From Candidatus Fermentibacterota bacterium (lineage in GTDB: Bacteria; Fermentibacterota; Fermentibacteria; Fermentibacterales; Fermentibacteraceae), in contig PDSZ01000034.1 of NCBI GenBank assembly GCA_002748705.1, forward strand, positions 1 through 64,000: a stretch of DNA of 64,000 bases, in the 5' to 3' direction. Positions 1 to 8,520 of the stretch are shown piece by piece (within the stretch, counting starts at the first letter, position 1; every line of letters starts with the position of its first letter). The position numbers and the translations under genes were made by a program. The notes under the pieces are model-generated. The model ran no database searches and was not told the origin of the DNA. It saw only the letters and a program-made list of their open reading frames with translations.

Positions 1-1
1 A

Positions 2-481
2 GAGAGGGATCTAAGGCTCTACAGCAGCCACTGGGAACAGAGCAGCCTTGTGGATAGTCTGCAGGGTTTGCGGGGCATAGCTTTCCTGTCTGCAGTTGCC
101 ATAGCAGCAGAAGTCGGTGATCTGAGAAGATTCTCAAAAGCCGGTAGATTTATGTCTTATGTGGGTCTTGTCCCTTCTGAACACTCGTCTGGGTCACGAG
201 AAAAGCGGAGCTCAATTACCCGATGGGGGAATGTACTTGTCAGACGGCTGCTTGTAGAGGCAGCGTGGCACTACAGACATAAGCCATGCAAAACAAGGGT
301 TATTGCTCAGCGAAACAGGGATTTACCGGAGCGAGTTCAGAGGATTACCTGGAAGGCTCAGGAAAGACTGCATCGGAAGTACATGAGACTAATCATGGCC
401 GGTAAACCCAAAAACAAAGTCTGCATTGCAGTTGCGCGCGAGCTTGCCGGGTTTATCTGGGCGATAGGACAGAGTATATAA
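2..481 (+). CDS. IS110-family transposase, C-terminal part (cut by left window edge)
   Basis: The frame is open to the left edge, so the N-terminal DEDD catalytic domain lies outside the window. What remains is the Transposase_20 (IS116/IS110/IS902) C-terminal domain: LRGIAFLSAVAIAAEVGD, then FSKAGRFMSYVGLVPSEHSSG with the conserved serine/glycine segment, then the basic ITRWGNVLVRRLLVEAAW block. These segments are typical of IS110 transposases, which insert through a seeker RNA and serine chemistry. A GTG at position 50 is only an internal codon. Whether the element is intact cannot be judged from this window. Confidence 0.85.
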   Translation, partial: ERDLRLYSSHWEQSSLVDSLQGLRGIAFLSAVAIAAEVGDLRRFSKAGRFMSYVGLVPSEHSSGSREKRSSITRWGNVLVRRLLVEAAWHYRHKPCKTRVIAQRNRDLPERVQRITWKAQERLHRKYMRLIMAGKPKNKVCIAVARELAGFIWAIGQSI

Positions 482-982
482 TGAACGGGTCAGCGGCAGG
501 TGTTATCATCAGGTGTGGGAAACCCTCGAGGGCATTATGTGCGCAGAGCATTCTGTATGCACGGTACTAGACTGAGGAAACCCCAGACGAATAGATGAAA
601 TGCGGTAACCAACCGGCGGATATCAGTATGATCAGACCATCGATGGACTGACACCGGCCGCTGATCCCCTGAGAGAAGGGAAAGAAAATCGAACAAGGTA
701 AGCTCAACTTGACAGGTCCAACCATATCAGTGTCCTGTCATTCTTCGGATGTGGAGAGTATGCGCAGTTATTATCTGTTCAGGTGAGGCGCATAGCCGGA
801 GGCCATGTAACCGAGTCTGCAACGCTGCCTGGGCAGATAAGCAGAATCCGTCATCTGAGGTTTGACAGGACAGCCAGCCGAAAAAGAATTGAACCGGATT
901 TCCGGAAGCGTATTCATCACACTATTGACGATTGCTGGATTTGGCTTATAATTTGTTTGTATGATTCACGGAAGGAGGTATA
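482..982. other. Non-coding region downstream of the IS110 transposase
   Basis: About 500 bases without a convincing gene. It probably includes the 3' non-coding end of the IS110 element, which in this family can be long because it carries the guide RNA. A 67-codon open frame at 783-986 has no recognisable domain and I do not call it. The exact right end of the element could not be placed, because IS110 elements lack clear terminal inverted repeats. Confidence 0.4.
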
Positions 983-1011
983 TTGACGAAAGAGTTTATC
1001 GAGTATATTTA
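983..1011 (+). promoter_or_regulatory. Candidate promoter for the 1060 outer-membrane gene
   Basis: TTGACG at 983-988 and TATTTA at 1006-1011 are separated by 17 bases and lie about 50 bases before the start codon. The match to a housekeeping sigma-70 promoter is good, but it rests on pattern alone. Confidence 0.4.
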
Positions 1012-1059
1012 TGTTACAATAAAAAATTTTTAGGCCCTTAAAAGAAAGAAGGATTTCTG

Positions 1060-2196
1060 ATGTTAAGGTCAGCTTCGTTACTTTGCGCGGTGATGCTTTT
1101 CGGTATCCTCAGTTCAGCTTCAGCAATAGGCATCAGAGACTACAATCCACCTGTCAGCTCGCTGTTTGACATGGATCTCTCAGCGTTCTACAGCTACCTC
1201 GGTCAAGACAGCACAACTACCAACAACGGTTCAGTCAACTACATCTACAACAATTTCTATGAATCGCTTCCATTCGGATGGAGCGTCAACTCAAGCGGCG
1301 GTCTTACCTATGACGGCCTTGCTCCAGACTCATTGGATGAAACCCAGTACACAGTGCTTCTTGATGGAGAGATTCACAAGTACCTTTCCGGAGATATCTT
1401 CGGCTATACTTCTCTGCACCTCGCCAGCCAGACAGACTACGACCATCTGGATGCCAGCACCTTTTTAGGAGCAGGATACGGAAGATACATAAATGCCACC
1501 TCCATGGCTAAAGCCCTTCGTATTCAGGAGGAGCTACAGGAAGAGGGAACTATAAACGGAGCCCTTGAGGATGCGGTTTTGATAGCTCTGGCAAGCGAAA
1601 TTGACAACGCATCTTCATACGAGATTCAGAGAGACTACTACCTGGCTATTGAGGAAGTTCTCGAGGAATCCGAGCAGATTGATGTTCTGGAAGCAGTGGC
1701 TCTCTACAGAATAATGCAGGTACTAGACAACGAAGTTGTGAGAGACAGGTACTATGGCTACAGAGTTGGCGCAGGTGTAGGCTACGAGCTGTCAAATCCT
1801 TACAGTGAGGATACTGAAGATCCTGTAATGGAGATATTCGGAAACTTTGCCTACCCCTTCAGCTTGAGAAGCCAGTTCAACCAGTCAGCGCTTTTCACAA
1901 GCAACCTTAAGGAATTCGGCGATTCCTACAACTTCGCAGCAACTTCAAGCTTCAGTTTCGAGATATCTGACAAGTTCGATGACAGAGTGCAATATCAGTT
2001 TGTTGCAGACAAGACAACAATCGGTTCAGGTTCTGGAGCTGTCAGTAATACAGTTTCCACCCATACAATCACCAACTCGTTCATCTTCTACATTGAGAAC
2101 CGAATAAGTCTTAACTTCGACGCCTCCCTCATAAAGACAACTGACCTTACACTTCAGAAGTCTGTCGGTTTCTCCATAGGATACGACTTGTTCTGA
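1060..2196 (+). CDS. Predicted outer-membrane beta-barrel protein
   Basis: A 378-residue protein with an N-terminal signal peptide (about residues 1-22, ending near SSASA). Alternating hydrophobic/aromatic stretches fill the N-terminal and C-terminal thirds (for example VQYQFVADKT, NRISLNFDASLI, SVGFSIGYDLF), and the chain ends in Phe, as expected for a barrel inserted by the BAM machinery. A central acidic helical segment (about residues 150-225) may be a periplasmic or plug-like insert. The start is supported by GAAGGA upstream of ATG 1060 and by the candidate promoter. I do not recognise the family and infer no substrate. It stands alone between the IS110 remnant and a terminator. Confidence 0.7.
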   Translation: MLRSASLLCAVMLFGILSSASAIGIRDYNPPVSSLFDMDLSAFYSYLGQDSTTTNNGSVNYIYNNFYESLPFGWSVNSSGGLTYDGLAPDSLDETQYTVLLDGEIHKYLSGDIFGYTSLHLASQTDYDHLDASTFLGAGYGRYINATSMAKALRIQEELQEEGTINGALEDAVLIALASEIDNASSYEIQRDYYLAIEEVLEESEQIDVLEAVALYRIMQVLDNEVVRDRYYGYRVGAGVGYELSNPYSEDTEDPVMEIFGNFAYPFSLRSQFNQSALFTSNLKEFGDSYNFAATSSFSFEISDKFDDRVQYQFVADKTTIGSGSGAVSNTVSTHTITNSFIFYIENRISLNFDASLIKTTDLTLQKSVGFSIGYDLF

Positions 2197-2206
2197 TCCT
2201 TCGTTC

Positions 2207-2245
2207 AGGCCGGGAGGCTGTTACAGCTTCCCGGCCTGTCGGCTT
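2207..2245 (+). terminator. Rho-independent-like terminator after the barrel gene
   Basis: Arms AGGCCGGGAGGCTG (2207-2220) and CAGCTTCCCGGCCT (2224-2237) form a 14-bp hairpin with one G-U pair and a TTA loop, 10 bases after the stop codon. Only a weak T run follows (GGCTTT). Confidence 0.65.
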
Positions 2246-2249
2246 TGAA

Positions 2250-2560
2250 CCTTGAAAGCCGCTTTCATACCTCCGCCATGGTCATCCATCTCACCTGTCC
2301 CGGCTTTTTGATACTCTGTTTGTGATTATGCTCAAGATGTTCAGAGTACAAGCTGTCAGCTAATTCCAGACATGGAAAACAGTCCCTTGTTGAACAACCT
2401 GATACAAAACACATTCCTGTGATTCAACACAAAACGCTTCAGCTGATTCCAGTATTGGTTTGCAGCGGCCGGAGCCAGTCAGAATTCACATTTGCTTTTT
2501 GCTGAAGTCTTTCAAAACAGGCCCGTTGAAACTGCTCACATTTTTCTACAGTATAGGAAG
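2250..2560. other. Intergenic region, nothing recognised
   Basis: No supported reading frame, RNA or repeat was seen in these about 310 bases between the terminator and the feo promoter region. Confidence 0.4.
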
Positions 2561-2601
2561 TTGACAATTCCATCAGGAAAGTTATTTTAGCTCTATCTAA
2601 C
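2561..2601 (+). promoter_or_regulatory. feo promoter with DtxR-type operator candidate
   Basis: TTGACA (2561-2566) and TATTTT (2583-2588), 16 bases apart, form a sigma-70-like promoter. Overlapping its -10 box and presumed start point is TTTAG-CTCTAT-CTAAC (2586-2601). The same TTTAG-N6-CTAA architecture recurs at 6432-6447 in the leader of the DtxR-family gene. An operator in this position would block feo transcription when the iron-loaded repressor is bound. The motif is seen in the sequence; its function is inferred. Confidence 0.55.
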
Positions 2602-2623
2602 ATTCTTGGCGAGAGGACAATTC

Positions 2624-2917
2624 ATGTTCGGGTTCCGTTCTAAGAACAGACATCATGGCAGTCACGGCAGTATGCGCAGTCAGAATGTCATTTTCCTGAC
2701 TGATCTTTCTGAAGGGATGTCCGCAACTGTTTCCGCTTTCACAGGAGGAAGAAACAGCAGGGAGAAAATGTCTTCCATGGGTATTTTTCAAGGAACTGAT
2801 ATCACTGTTGTAAAAGCAGAAGGTGATGAAGGTATGATGCTTGTCTCGGTGGGTTCTGTACGAATAATGCTGGATATGGCCATGGCCTCAAAAATCCTTG
2901 TAGAGAAAGCTGGTTGA
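2624..2917 (+). CDS. feoA: FeoA-domain protein (first copy)
   Basis: A 97-residue cytoplasmic SH3-like FeoA protein that is thought to assist the FeoB iron transporter. The FeoA core runs from about residue 25 (LTDLSEGMSATVSAFTGG) through the GIFQGTDITVV strand to the hydrophobic C-terminal strand. Start ATG 2624 is preferred over TTG 2606 because GAGAGGA lies six bases before it. A histidine-rich, basic N-terminal extension (RSKNRHHGSHGS) is unusual and could bind metal. It is the first gene of the feo operon, one base from the second FeoA. Confidence 0.85.
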   Translation: MFGFRSKNRHHGSHGSMRSQNVIFLTDLSEGMSATVSAFTGGRNSREKMSSMGIFQGTDITVVKAEGDEGMMLVSVGSVRIMLDMAMASKILVEKAG

Positions 2918-2918
2918 T

Positions 2919-3146
2919 ATGAAGCTAAGCGAAATGTCCGCTGGCGATTCCGGTACCGTCACCGGTATTGCCAAATGTGAAAGAGAGTACCGTCAGAAGC
3001 TCTTACGAATGGGGCTTGTGAGAGGAGTAAACTTCACAATGGTAAGAAAGGCCCCTCTGGGAGATCCTGTTGAAATTGAAACAGATTCCCAGAAGATAAG
3101 CCTCAGAGCGAAGGAAGCTGAAGTGCTTCTTGTGGAGAAGAACTGA
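2919..3146 (+). CDS. feoA: FeoA-domain protein (second copy)
   Basis: A 75-residue canonical FeoA (SH3-like) protein: KLSEMSAGDSGTVTGI, KLLRMGLVRGVNFTMVRKAP and the DPVEIE strand that closes the barrel. It lies between the first FeoA and FeoB with gaps of one base on each side, so all three are surely co-translated. Tandem FeoA genes upstream of FeoB occur in several anaerobes; the copies may act as partners of the FeoB G domain. Confidence 0.9.
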   Translation: MKLSEMSAGDSGTVTGIAKCEREYRQKLLRMGLVRGVNFTMVRKAPLGDPVEIETDSQKISLRAKEAEVLLVEKN

Positions 3147-3147
3147 T

Positions 3148-5451
3148 ATGGAAAAACCTGCACTGAATATTGCTGTGGTAGGTAACCCCAATGTGGGAAA
3201 GACCACCCTTCTAAACGCTCTTACCGGTTCAAAACAAAGGGTCGGCAACTGGCCCGGAGTTACTGTCGAAAAGCTGGAAGGTTCATACAGATACAAAGAA
3301 AACCTGATTGAAGTTACTGATCTTCCAGGTATTTACTCTTTCACTGCTTTTTCTCTGGATGAAGCTATCGCCAGAAAGTACATCCTTGAAGAAAAACCGG
3401 ACCTGGTTGTTAACATTGTTGATGCCTGCAACCTGGAACGAAACCTTTTCCTCACCACTCAGCTGCTTGAGATGAAGGTACCTGTCATAGTTGCGCTGAA
3501 CATGATGGACCTGGCTGAAAAACGCAGACTGGGCATTGATATCAATCACCTTTCTGAACACCTTGGATGCCCTGTGGTACCTGTTACTGCTTCAAAGGAA
3601 AAAGGTGTTGAGAACCTGAAAGATGTTATTTTTAAAGCAGGCAAAGAGAGAAATATTTCTCCTGCTTCTGTAAGTTACGATGAGATACTTGAAAACGCAG
3701 TAAAAAGAATAGAAAATGAAATCAAAACTGTTGCTCAGGAGAAGAAGGTAGATGCAAGGTGGCTTGCTCTCAGGCTCCTGGAAGGTGATGAGTACGCAAA
3801 AGAACTGTGTGCAGGCAGTTTGCCTGAGAAAGCGCTTTCAGAAGAGATATCTACAGTTGAGAAACATACAGGAGATGAGATAGACATGGTGCTTGCCGAC
3901 GGCAGGTACGGTTTCATTCACGGTCTTACGAAAGATGTGGTGAACAGAAAGCATGAAGTGCGCAGAACTGTATCAGACAAGCTGGACAGCTTTGTTCTCA
4001 ACAGGTTCCTGGGCATTCCCCTCTTTCTGGGTATCATGTACCTTGTGTTCGTAGGAACCATTAATTTCTCCGGTCCCTTCATTGACTTCTTCGACATCTT
4101 CACCGGTACCATCTTTGTTGACGGCTTCGGAGTTCTTCTAGCCTCCATTGGCGCGCCTGATCTGGTAATAACCTTCCTGGCCGACGGTATCGGCGGAGGT
4201 ATTCAGACTGTTGCCACCTTCATTCCGCCTATTTTCATGATCTTTCTCTTCCTCTCTATACTTGAGGACTCAGGATACATGGCAAGGGCGGCTTTCGTAA
4301 TGGACAGATTCCTCAGAACCGTAGGACTTCCAGGGAAGGCCTTCATTCCCATGCTTGTAGGATTCGGATGCAATGTGCCGGCGATAATGGCAACAAGAAC
4401 CCTTGAGAACAACAGAGACAGAATGCTCACCATAATGATGAACCCCTTCATGTCCTGCGGAGCACGGCTTCCTGTATACGCCCTTTTCGTGGCGGTGTTC
4501 TTTCCGCAGAGCGGTGGAACAATTCTCTTCAGCCTCTATGCGGCAGGCATACTCCTTGCAGTTCTCACCGGCCTTCTCTTCAAGAAGACCATGCTGAAAG
4601 GTGAGGCATCCACATTCGTCATGGAGCTTCCCCCCTATCACATGCCCACATTCAAGGGAATAATGTACCACACCATGACCAGGCTCAAGAGTTTCATTTT
4701 CAGGGCAGGTCTGGTGATAGTTATGGTGGTTATCGTACTCAGTTTCCTGAATTCAATCGGCACCGACGGCTCATTCGGTAATCAGGACTCTGAGAACTCA
4801 GTTCTATCTGCGATAGGCAAGGCTGTGGTTCCTGTTTTCACGCCTATGGGCATAGAGGAAAACAACTGGCCTGCTGCCGTTGGGCTCTTTACTGGAATCT
4901 TCGCAAAGGAAGCTGTTGTGGGAACACTGGACAACCTCTACACCACAATGGTTGATATTCCTGAAGAAGAAGCTGAAGAAGAAGGCTTTGATTTCCTCGG
5001 AGGAATATCCGAATCATTCACAGCTGTCAAAGACGGTTTCGCTGATTTCGGAAGCTCCCTGAGTGACCCTGCGGGAACAGGTATTACGGCAGATCTGGAA
5101 GATGCGGAAACTGCAGCTGAAGCTGTGGAGGTAAACCTTACCACATTCGATGTGATGAGAAGCAGATTCAATGGTAATACCAGCGCTTACGCCTACCTTC
5201 TCTTTATTCTGATCTACGCTCCCTGTGTTGCTGCCATTGCTGCCATTTACAGGGAAACCAACCTGGGATGGACCATACTTGCCACCGTATACCTCACACT
5301 GCTGGCATGGATAATCAGTACCCTCTTCTACAACATTGCCAATTTCGGTGCAGGCACTTCGGTAATGTGGGTTGCAGTTTCGCTGATTATGCTTGTTCTG
5401 ATGTTCTGGTCAATGAAGATCATGGGCCACAAAAAGACACTTAAGGTCTGA
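3148..5451 (+). CDS. feoB: Ferrous iron transport protein B
   Basis: A 767-residue FeoB, the GTP-dependent inner-membrane Fe(II) importer. The N-terminal G domain shows GNPNVGKTT (G1, residues about 11-19), DLPGIYS (G3), NMMD (G4) and VTASKEKGV near G5. A GDI-like linker follows, then the membrane part with both Gate motifs, including GFGCNVPAIMATRTLENN and MNPFMSCGARLPVYALF, and a C-terminal helix pair. An acidic insert (about residues 610-680) sits before the last membrane segments. ATG 3148 with GGAGAAG upstream is preferred to the TTG at 3130, which would overlap feoA. Full length for the family. Confidence 0.96.
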   Translation: MEKPALNIAVVGNPNVGKTTLLNALTGSKQRVGNWPGVTVEKLEGSYRYKENLIEVTDLPGIYSFTAFSLDEAIARKYILEEKPDLVVNIVDACNLERNLFLTTQLLEMKVPVIVALNMMDLAEKRRLGIDINHLSEHLGCPVVPVTASKEKGVENLKDVIFKAGKERNISPASVSYDEILENAVKRIENEIKTVAQEKKVDARWLALRLLEGDEYAKELCAGSLPEKALSEEISTVEKHTGDEIDMVLADGRYGFIHGLTKDVVNRKHEVRRTVSDKLDSFVLNRFLGIPLFLGIMYLVFVGTINFSGPFIDFFDIFTGTIFVDGFGVLLASIGAPDLVITFLADGIGGGIQTVATFIPPIFMIFLFLSILEDSGYMARAAFVMDRFLRTVGLPGKAFIPMLVGFGCNVPAIMATRTLENNRDRMLTIMMNPFMSCGARLPVYALFVAVFFPQSGGTILFSLYAAGILLAVLTGLLFKKTMLKGEASTFVMELPPYHMPTFKGIMYHTMTRLKSFIFRAGLVIVMVVIVLSFLNSIGTDGSFGNQDSENSVLSAIGKAVVPVFTPMGIEENNWPAAVGLFTGIFAKEAVVGTLDNLYTTMVDIPEEEAEEEGFDFLGGISESFTAVKDGFADFGSSLSDPAGTGITADLEDAETAAEAVEVNLTTFDVMRSRFNGNTSAYAYLLFILIYAPCVAAIAAIYRETNLGWTILATVYLTLLAWIISTLFYNIANFGAGTSVMWVAVSLIMLVLMFWSMKIMGHKKTLKV

Positions 5452-5452
5452 T

Positions 5453-5692
5453 TTGCTGAGAAGAATTCAGGGACTTCTCAATGAAAGGGGCAGGCTCTCC
5501 CTCAGAGAGCTTGCCCTTATCCTTGATATGGAAGCATCAGCTCTTGAACCTATGCTTGAAATGCTTGTAAGAAAAGGCAGAATAGAAGTGCTTGACGCAG
5601 GCTGCAGCACCAGAAGCTGTACAGGATGCTCATGCAGCAGCAGAGATAATATGATTATCTACAAACTTCCTGACAGTGTTCAGAAAATGTAA
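5453..5692 (+). CDS. feoC: FeoC-like winged-helix protein
   Basis: A 79-residue protein starting at TTG one base after the feoB stop. The N-terminal half is a winged-helix HTH (LSLRELALILDMEASALEPMLEMLVRKGRIEVL). It is followed by a cysteine cluster, CSTRSCTGCSCSS, matching the FeoC pattern in which cysteines in the wing bind an Fe-S cluster and may sense oxygen or iron. Position at the end of the feo operon supports the call. FeoC sequences diverge strongly, so the name rests on fold, cysteines and context. Confidence 0.75.
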   Translation: MLRRIQGLLNERGRLSLRELALILDMEASALEPMLEMLVRKGRIEVLDAGCSTRSCTGCSCSSRDNMIIYKLPDSVQKM

Positions 5693-5942
5693 CAGATAGC
5701 AGCATCACCGGACAGAATGCAGAAGACTGTGCAAACCATAGTTTTTTTCAGCCCATACTATTACAATATCTTACAGAACAATACATGATGAATGAGACAA
5801 AGAAATAAACACCTGAATGTGTGCTTGCACTGAATTTGAAAGTTAAAATCCAGAAAAGGTATAAATCTGCATATGATTAATTTTCAATGGCATATAATTA
5901 TTTTAAAGATGGCCTTAGCCAGCCGTACAGAAAAGAAAAAAA

Positions 5943-6419
5943 CTAGAGAACTGAATCTTCCAGGCTGTCATCTTCTTCGGTTTTGTGCGTAATGCAGTTG
6001 CAGACAAAGCCTGTGCCCTCCTGCCATCTGCGACCTGAAAAACCGCACTTCTCGACAAATTTCAGATACGCAATGAACCTTGTCAGAACATCATCAGGAA
6101 TGACATGTTCAATTCCACAGGCACAGCTGTCAGCAGTCTCTTCATCAATCTCCAGAACCTTCTCGAAAAACTCCTTCAGTACTGAATGCTTCCTTGTAAC
6201 AGCTTTAGCCAGCTGCTCGCCCTCTTCTGTCAGCGTGACAAGATCGTAAGGAGCGTGGTTAACAAGCCCCAGCCTTGCCAGATGCTTCAGCGCCGAAGTA
6301 ACCGATGAAGCTGCCACATCTCTGCCTCTTGCAATATCTCTTGGCTTGGCAGCACCCTTCTCTTCCACTATTTCATATATAGTTTCAAGGTAGTCTTCAA
6401 GACTGGAACTGAGTTTCAT
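5943..6419 (-). CDS. DtxR/MntR-family metal-dependent repressor
   Basis: A 158-residue regulator convergent with the feo operon. The N-terminal winged helix (SLEDYLETIYEIVEEKGAAKPRDIARGRDVAASSVT is split here only as description) is followed by the DtxR dimerisation/metal-binding domain. Candidate ligands are ADSCACGIEHVI, with Cys, Glu and His in the usual arrangement. A C-terminal CNCITH segment may add a site. No SH3 domain is present, so it is MntR-length. ATG at 6419 has a perfect AGGAGGG just upstream; the longer frame to 6467 would place the operator candidate inside the coding region, which argues against it. Likely controls feo and itself. Confidence 0.88.
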   Translation of the reverse strand: MKLSSSLEDYLETIYEIVEEKGAAKPRDIARGRDVAASSVTSALKHLARLGLVNHAPYDLVTLTEEGEQLAKAVTRKHSVLKEFFEKVLEIDEETADSCACGIEHVIPDDVLTRFIAYLKFVEKCGFSGRRWQEGTGFVCNCITHKTEEDDSLEDSVL

Positions 6420-6431
6420 AAACCCTCCTGA

Positions 6432-6447
6432 TTTAGTCTTCCCTAAA
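6432..6447 (-). promoter_or_regulatory. Autoregulatory operator candidate of the DtxR-family gene
   Basis: Perfect dyad TTTAG-TCTTCC-CTAAA. It sits between a -10-like TAATAT (minus strand, 6454-6449) and the ribosome binding site. The same motif, with one mismatch, overlaps the feo promoter at 2586-2601. Confidence 0.55.
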
Positions 6448-6644
6448 CATATTAGCTTGTCTCCCAAATGGCAAACGGGGTTTCAGAACTACCTTCTGCC
6501 GGTTCTTGACCGAAATACCGTGAGAGGTATATCTTTCACTGGGCTGCTGCGATGGGTTCAGGCAGTTTAAGAAACAATGCTATTTATTCAGTTTTTTGTG
6601 CACTCAGATAATGCAGTGTACAATATTCGATAGGTGGATTCTTC

Positions 6645-8507
6645 ATGGTTAAGGTTCCTGACATTGAAAAACTCTCCTCTGACAAGGATGAGAAAAAACT
6701 AATAAAAGCTCTGGGATACAAGAACGATACGGAAATAAGAGCATCTGCTGCTGACGCTCTGGGATATATAGGAACCACTGATGCATTAAAGGCTCTTATT
6801 TCTACCTTTGAGAATGATAAAGAGGATATTGGCACAAGAAAAGCTGCTATCTTCGCTGTAGGCAAGATCTGCACCAGATTCATCAACAGCCATAACAAAA
6901 CAGATGTAGATTCACTTTCCCGAAGCGCTAAAAGGAAGCGTAACAAGGAAATTGATGAGATAGATAAGGCCAGAGTCGCACTGAAAAGGCAGATGGATAA
7001 TGGTTCCAGAGAACTGAGCATCGAAGCTGCCCGAGCATTCATGAGCCTTCCGATGACTGAAATATCAGTTTTTGCCGGTGAGGTGTCAGAATCCGCTTTC
7101 AGCTTTGACAGAATCTCTTCTGCCAAACCGCAGGAAAATCGGTCAGTAGGGCATGAGGATAATACCACTGAGGAAATAGAAACAGATAACGCGCCAAACA
7201 ACTCTGAAGAAAACACTGAAGAAAAACCTGAAACCAATGCTTTTCCGGAGATAGGTTTAAAAAATGGCTCTTCTGAAGAAAAGACGGAGAAAGAGAAAAC
7301 TGCAATGACTTCCTTCTCATCTGAAAAGAATCCGCATTCAGAAGAGGAAAGTGATACAAAGCAGGAAAACTGTTCTCAAATTGAGAAAGATGATGAATCG
7401 AAAACCTGTGAATCGGTGTTACTGAATCCTGATGAGCCTGTTGAAATAGCTCCTGGAACTTGGTGGCTGGGTAAACGGCAGGAAACGACTCTTGAGCGAA
7501 ACATTTATCTCAGAGTGTTCCGCAACGACGAAAGATGTCTTAATCTCCTTATTGATCCCGGTGTTCCTGATGACCTCTCCCCTCTCATGGATAAATTAAC
7601 ATCACTGATCGGAGGAGTTGATAACCTGCACATGGTTTTCCTCAGCAGCCATGAGCCTGATGCTGCATACAATACTGCATACTTTCAGAAGCTTAATCCC
7701 AGGTGCGCAGTAATTTCCTCTAAGCATACCTGGCGACATGCCAAGTTCTATGGCTTAAGCTCTTCAAGCTTTAAGTCTGTTGAAAGCTTCAAAGACCTTT
7801 CTGCTGACCTGAAAACAGGACATAAAATCAATTTTATCCTCACTCCTTATTGCTTTACAAGAGGAGCAACGATGCTGCATGACCCAGAGACAGGAGTTCT
7901 TTTCTCAGGCAGCCTGCTTGGTGAAAAATCAAACAGTGAACTTAATGCTACCAAAGACTCATGGAAGGGAATTGCAGAGTTTCACAGAGAATACATGCCC
8001 AGTAGAAATGCAGTCAGTTACGCCTCAGAAAGAATAAAACCGCTTCTTAAAAACCTGAAACTTATCGCTCCTCAGCATGGTGGTCTGATTTGTCCCGATC
8101 TTTTCGAAAACTTCCTGGACAATATTGAGAAACTGAATGTAGGCATGAACCTCTATCTTGATGAAGACTCCAAACAGAACTATGTTCAAGCTATGAATGA
8201 GATTCTCTCTAAATTAGGCACACTGGTTGACCCGAATACTGTCCGCAATGCAATTGATTCATTCCTCTCCCAAGACTCTCTGGAAGGCTGCGTCAGTCGA
8301 GATAACGGTGGAATTGGTTCCATAAGACGGAACAGGGAGTATGCGATGGATGCCTTTCTCCGTCATATGAGGGATAGAATGCCTGTGGACAAACTTGATC
8401 TCACAGATGAAGCCATAGTAAAAACCCTCAACTCCTGGGAAATTCCTCTGCCGGCTTCCTTCAAAGATGAAGGATTTGAAGAAAATGATATCTTCAAATT
8501 AGGCTGA
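6645..8507 (+). CDS. HEAT-repeat / degenerate ODP-like metallo-beta-lactamase fusion
   Basis: A 620-residue protein with three parts. Residues about 1-140 are HEAT-like helical repeats (ASAADALGYIGTTDALKALI). Residues about 150-260 are an acidic, Glu/Ser-rich low-complexity linker. Residues about 265-480 resemble the diiron MBL domain of FprA/ODP proteins, with a helical C-terminal region after that. The metal site is degraded: the usual H-x-E-x-D-H segment reads SSHEPDAA (first and last His lost), the HWP-type His region reads PYCFTRG, and the bridging Asp in LFSGD reads LFSGSLLG; only APQHG keeps its His. It therefore probably lacks redox activity and may be a sensor or scaffold. It precedes the DUF1007-NicO genes by 13 bases. 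Confidence 0.75.
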   Translation: MVKVPDIEKLSSDKDEKKLIKALGYKNDTEIRASAADALGYIGTTDALKALISTFENDKEDIGTRKAAIFAVGKICTRFINSHNKTDVDSLSRSAKRKRNKEIDEIDKARVALKRQMDNGSRELSIEAARAFMSLPMTEISVFAGEVSESAFSFDRISSAKPQENRSVGHEDNTTEEIETDNAPNNSEENTEEKPETNAFPEIGLKNGSSEEKTEKEKTAMTSFSSEKNPHSEEESDTKQENCSQIEKDDESKTCESVLLNPDEPVEIAPGTWWLGKRQETTLERNIYLRVFRNDERCLNLLIDPGVPDDLSPLMDKLTSLIGGVDNLHMVFLSSHEPDAAYNTAYFQKLNPRCAVISSKHTWRHAKFYGLSSSSFKSVESFKDLSADLKTGHKINFILTPYCFTRGATMLHDPETGVLFSGSLLGEKSNSELNATKDSWKGIAEFHREYMPSRNAVSYASERIKPLLKNLKLIAPQHGGLICPDLFENFLDNIEKLNVGMNLYLDEDSKQNYVQAMNEILSKLGTLVDPNTVRNAIDSFLSQDSLEGCVSRDNGGIGSIRRNREYAMDAFLRHMRDRMPVDKLDLTDEAIVKTLNSWEIPLPASFKDEGFEENDIFKLG

Positions 8508-8520
8508 ACAGGAGTCTGCC

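Noticed and set aside
783..986. 67-codon open frame after the IS110 transposase
   Set aside because: No domain, and its composition looks like IS110 non-coding end.
2606..2623. Longer FeoA start at TTG 2606
   Set aside because: ATG 2624 has an ideal ribosome site, and 2606 would put the start very close to the presumed transcription start.
6420..6467. N-terminal extension of the DtxR-type protein
   Set aside because: It contains the operator-like dyad and the AGGAGGG site of the inner ATG.
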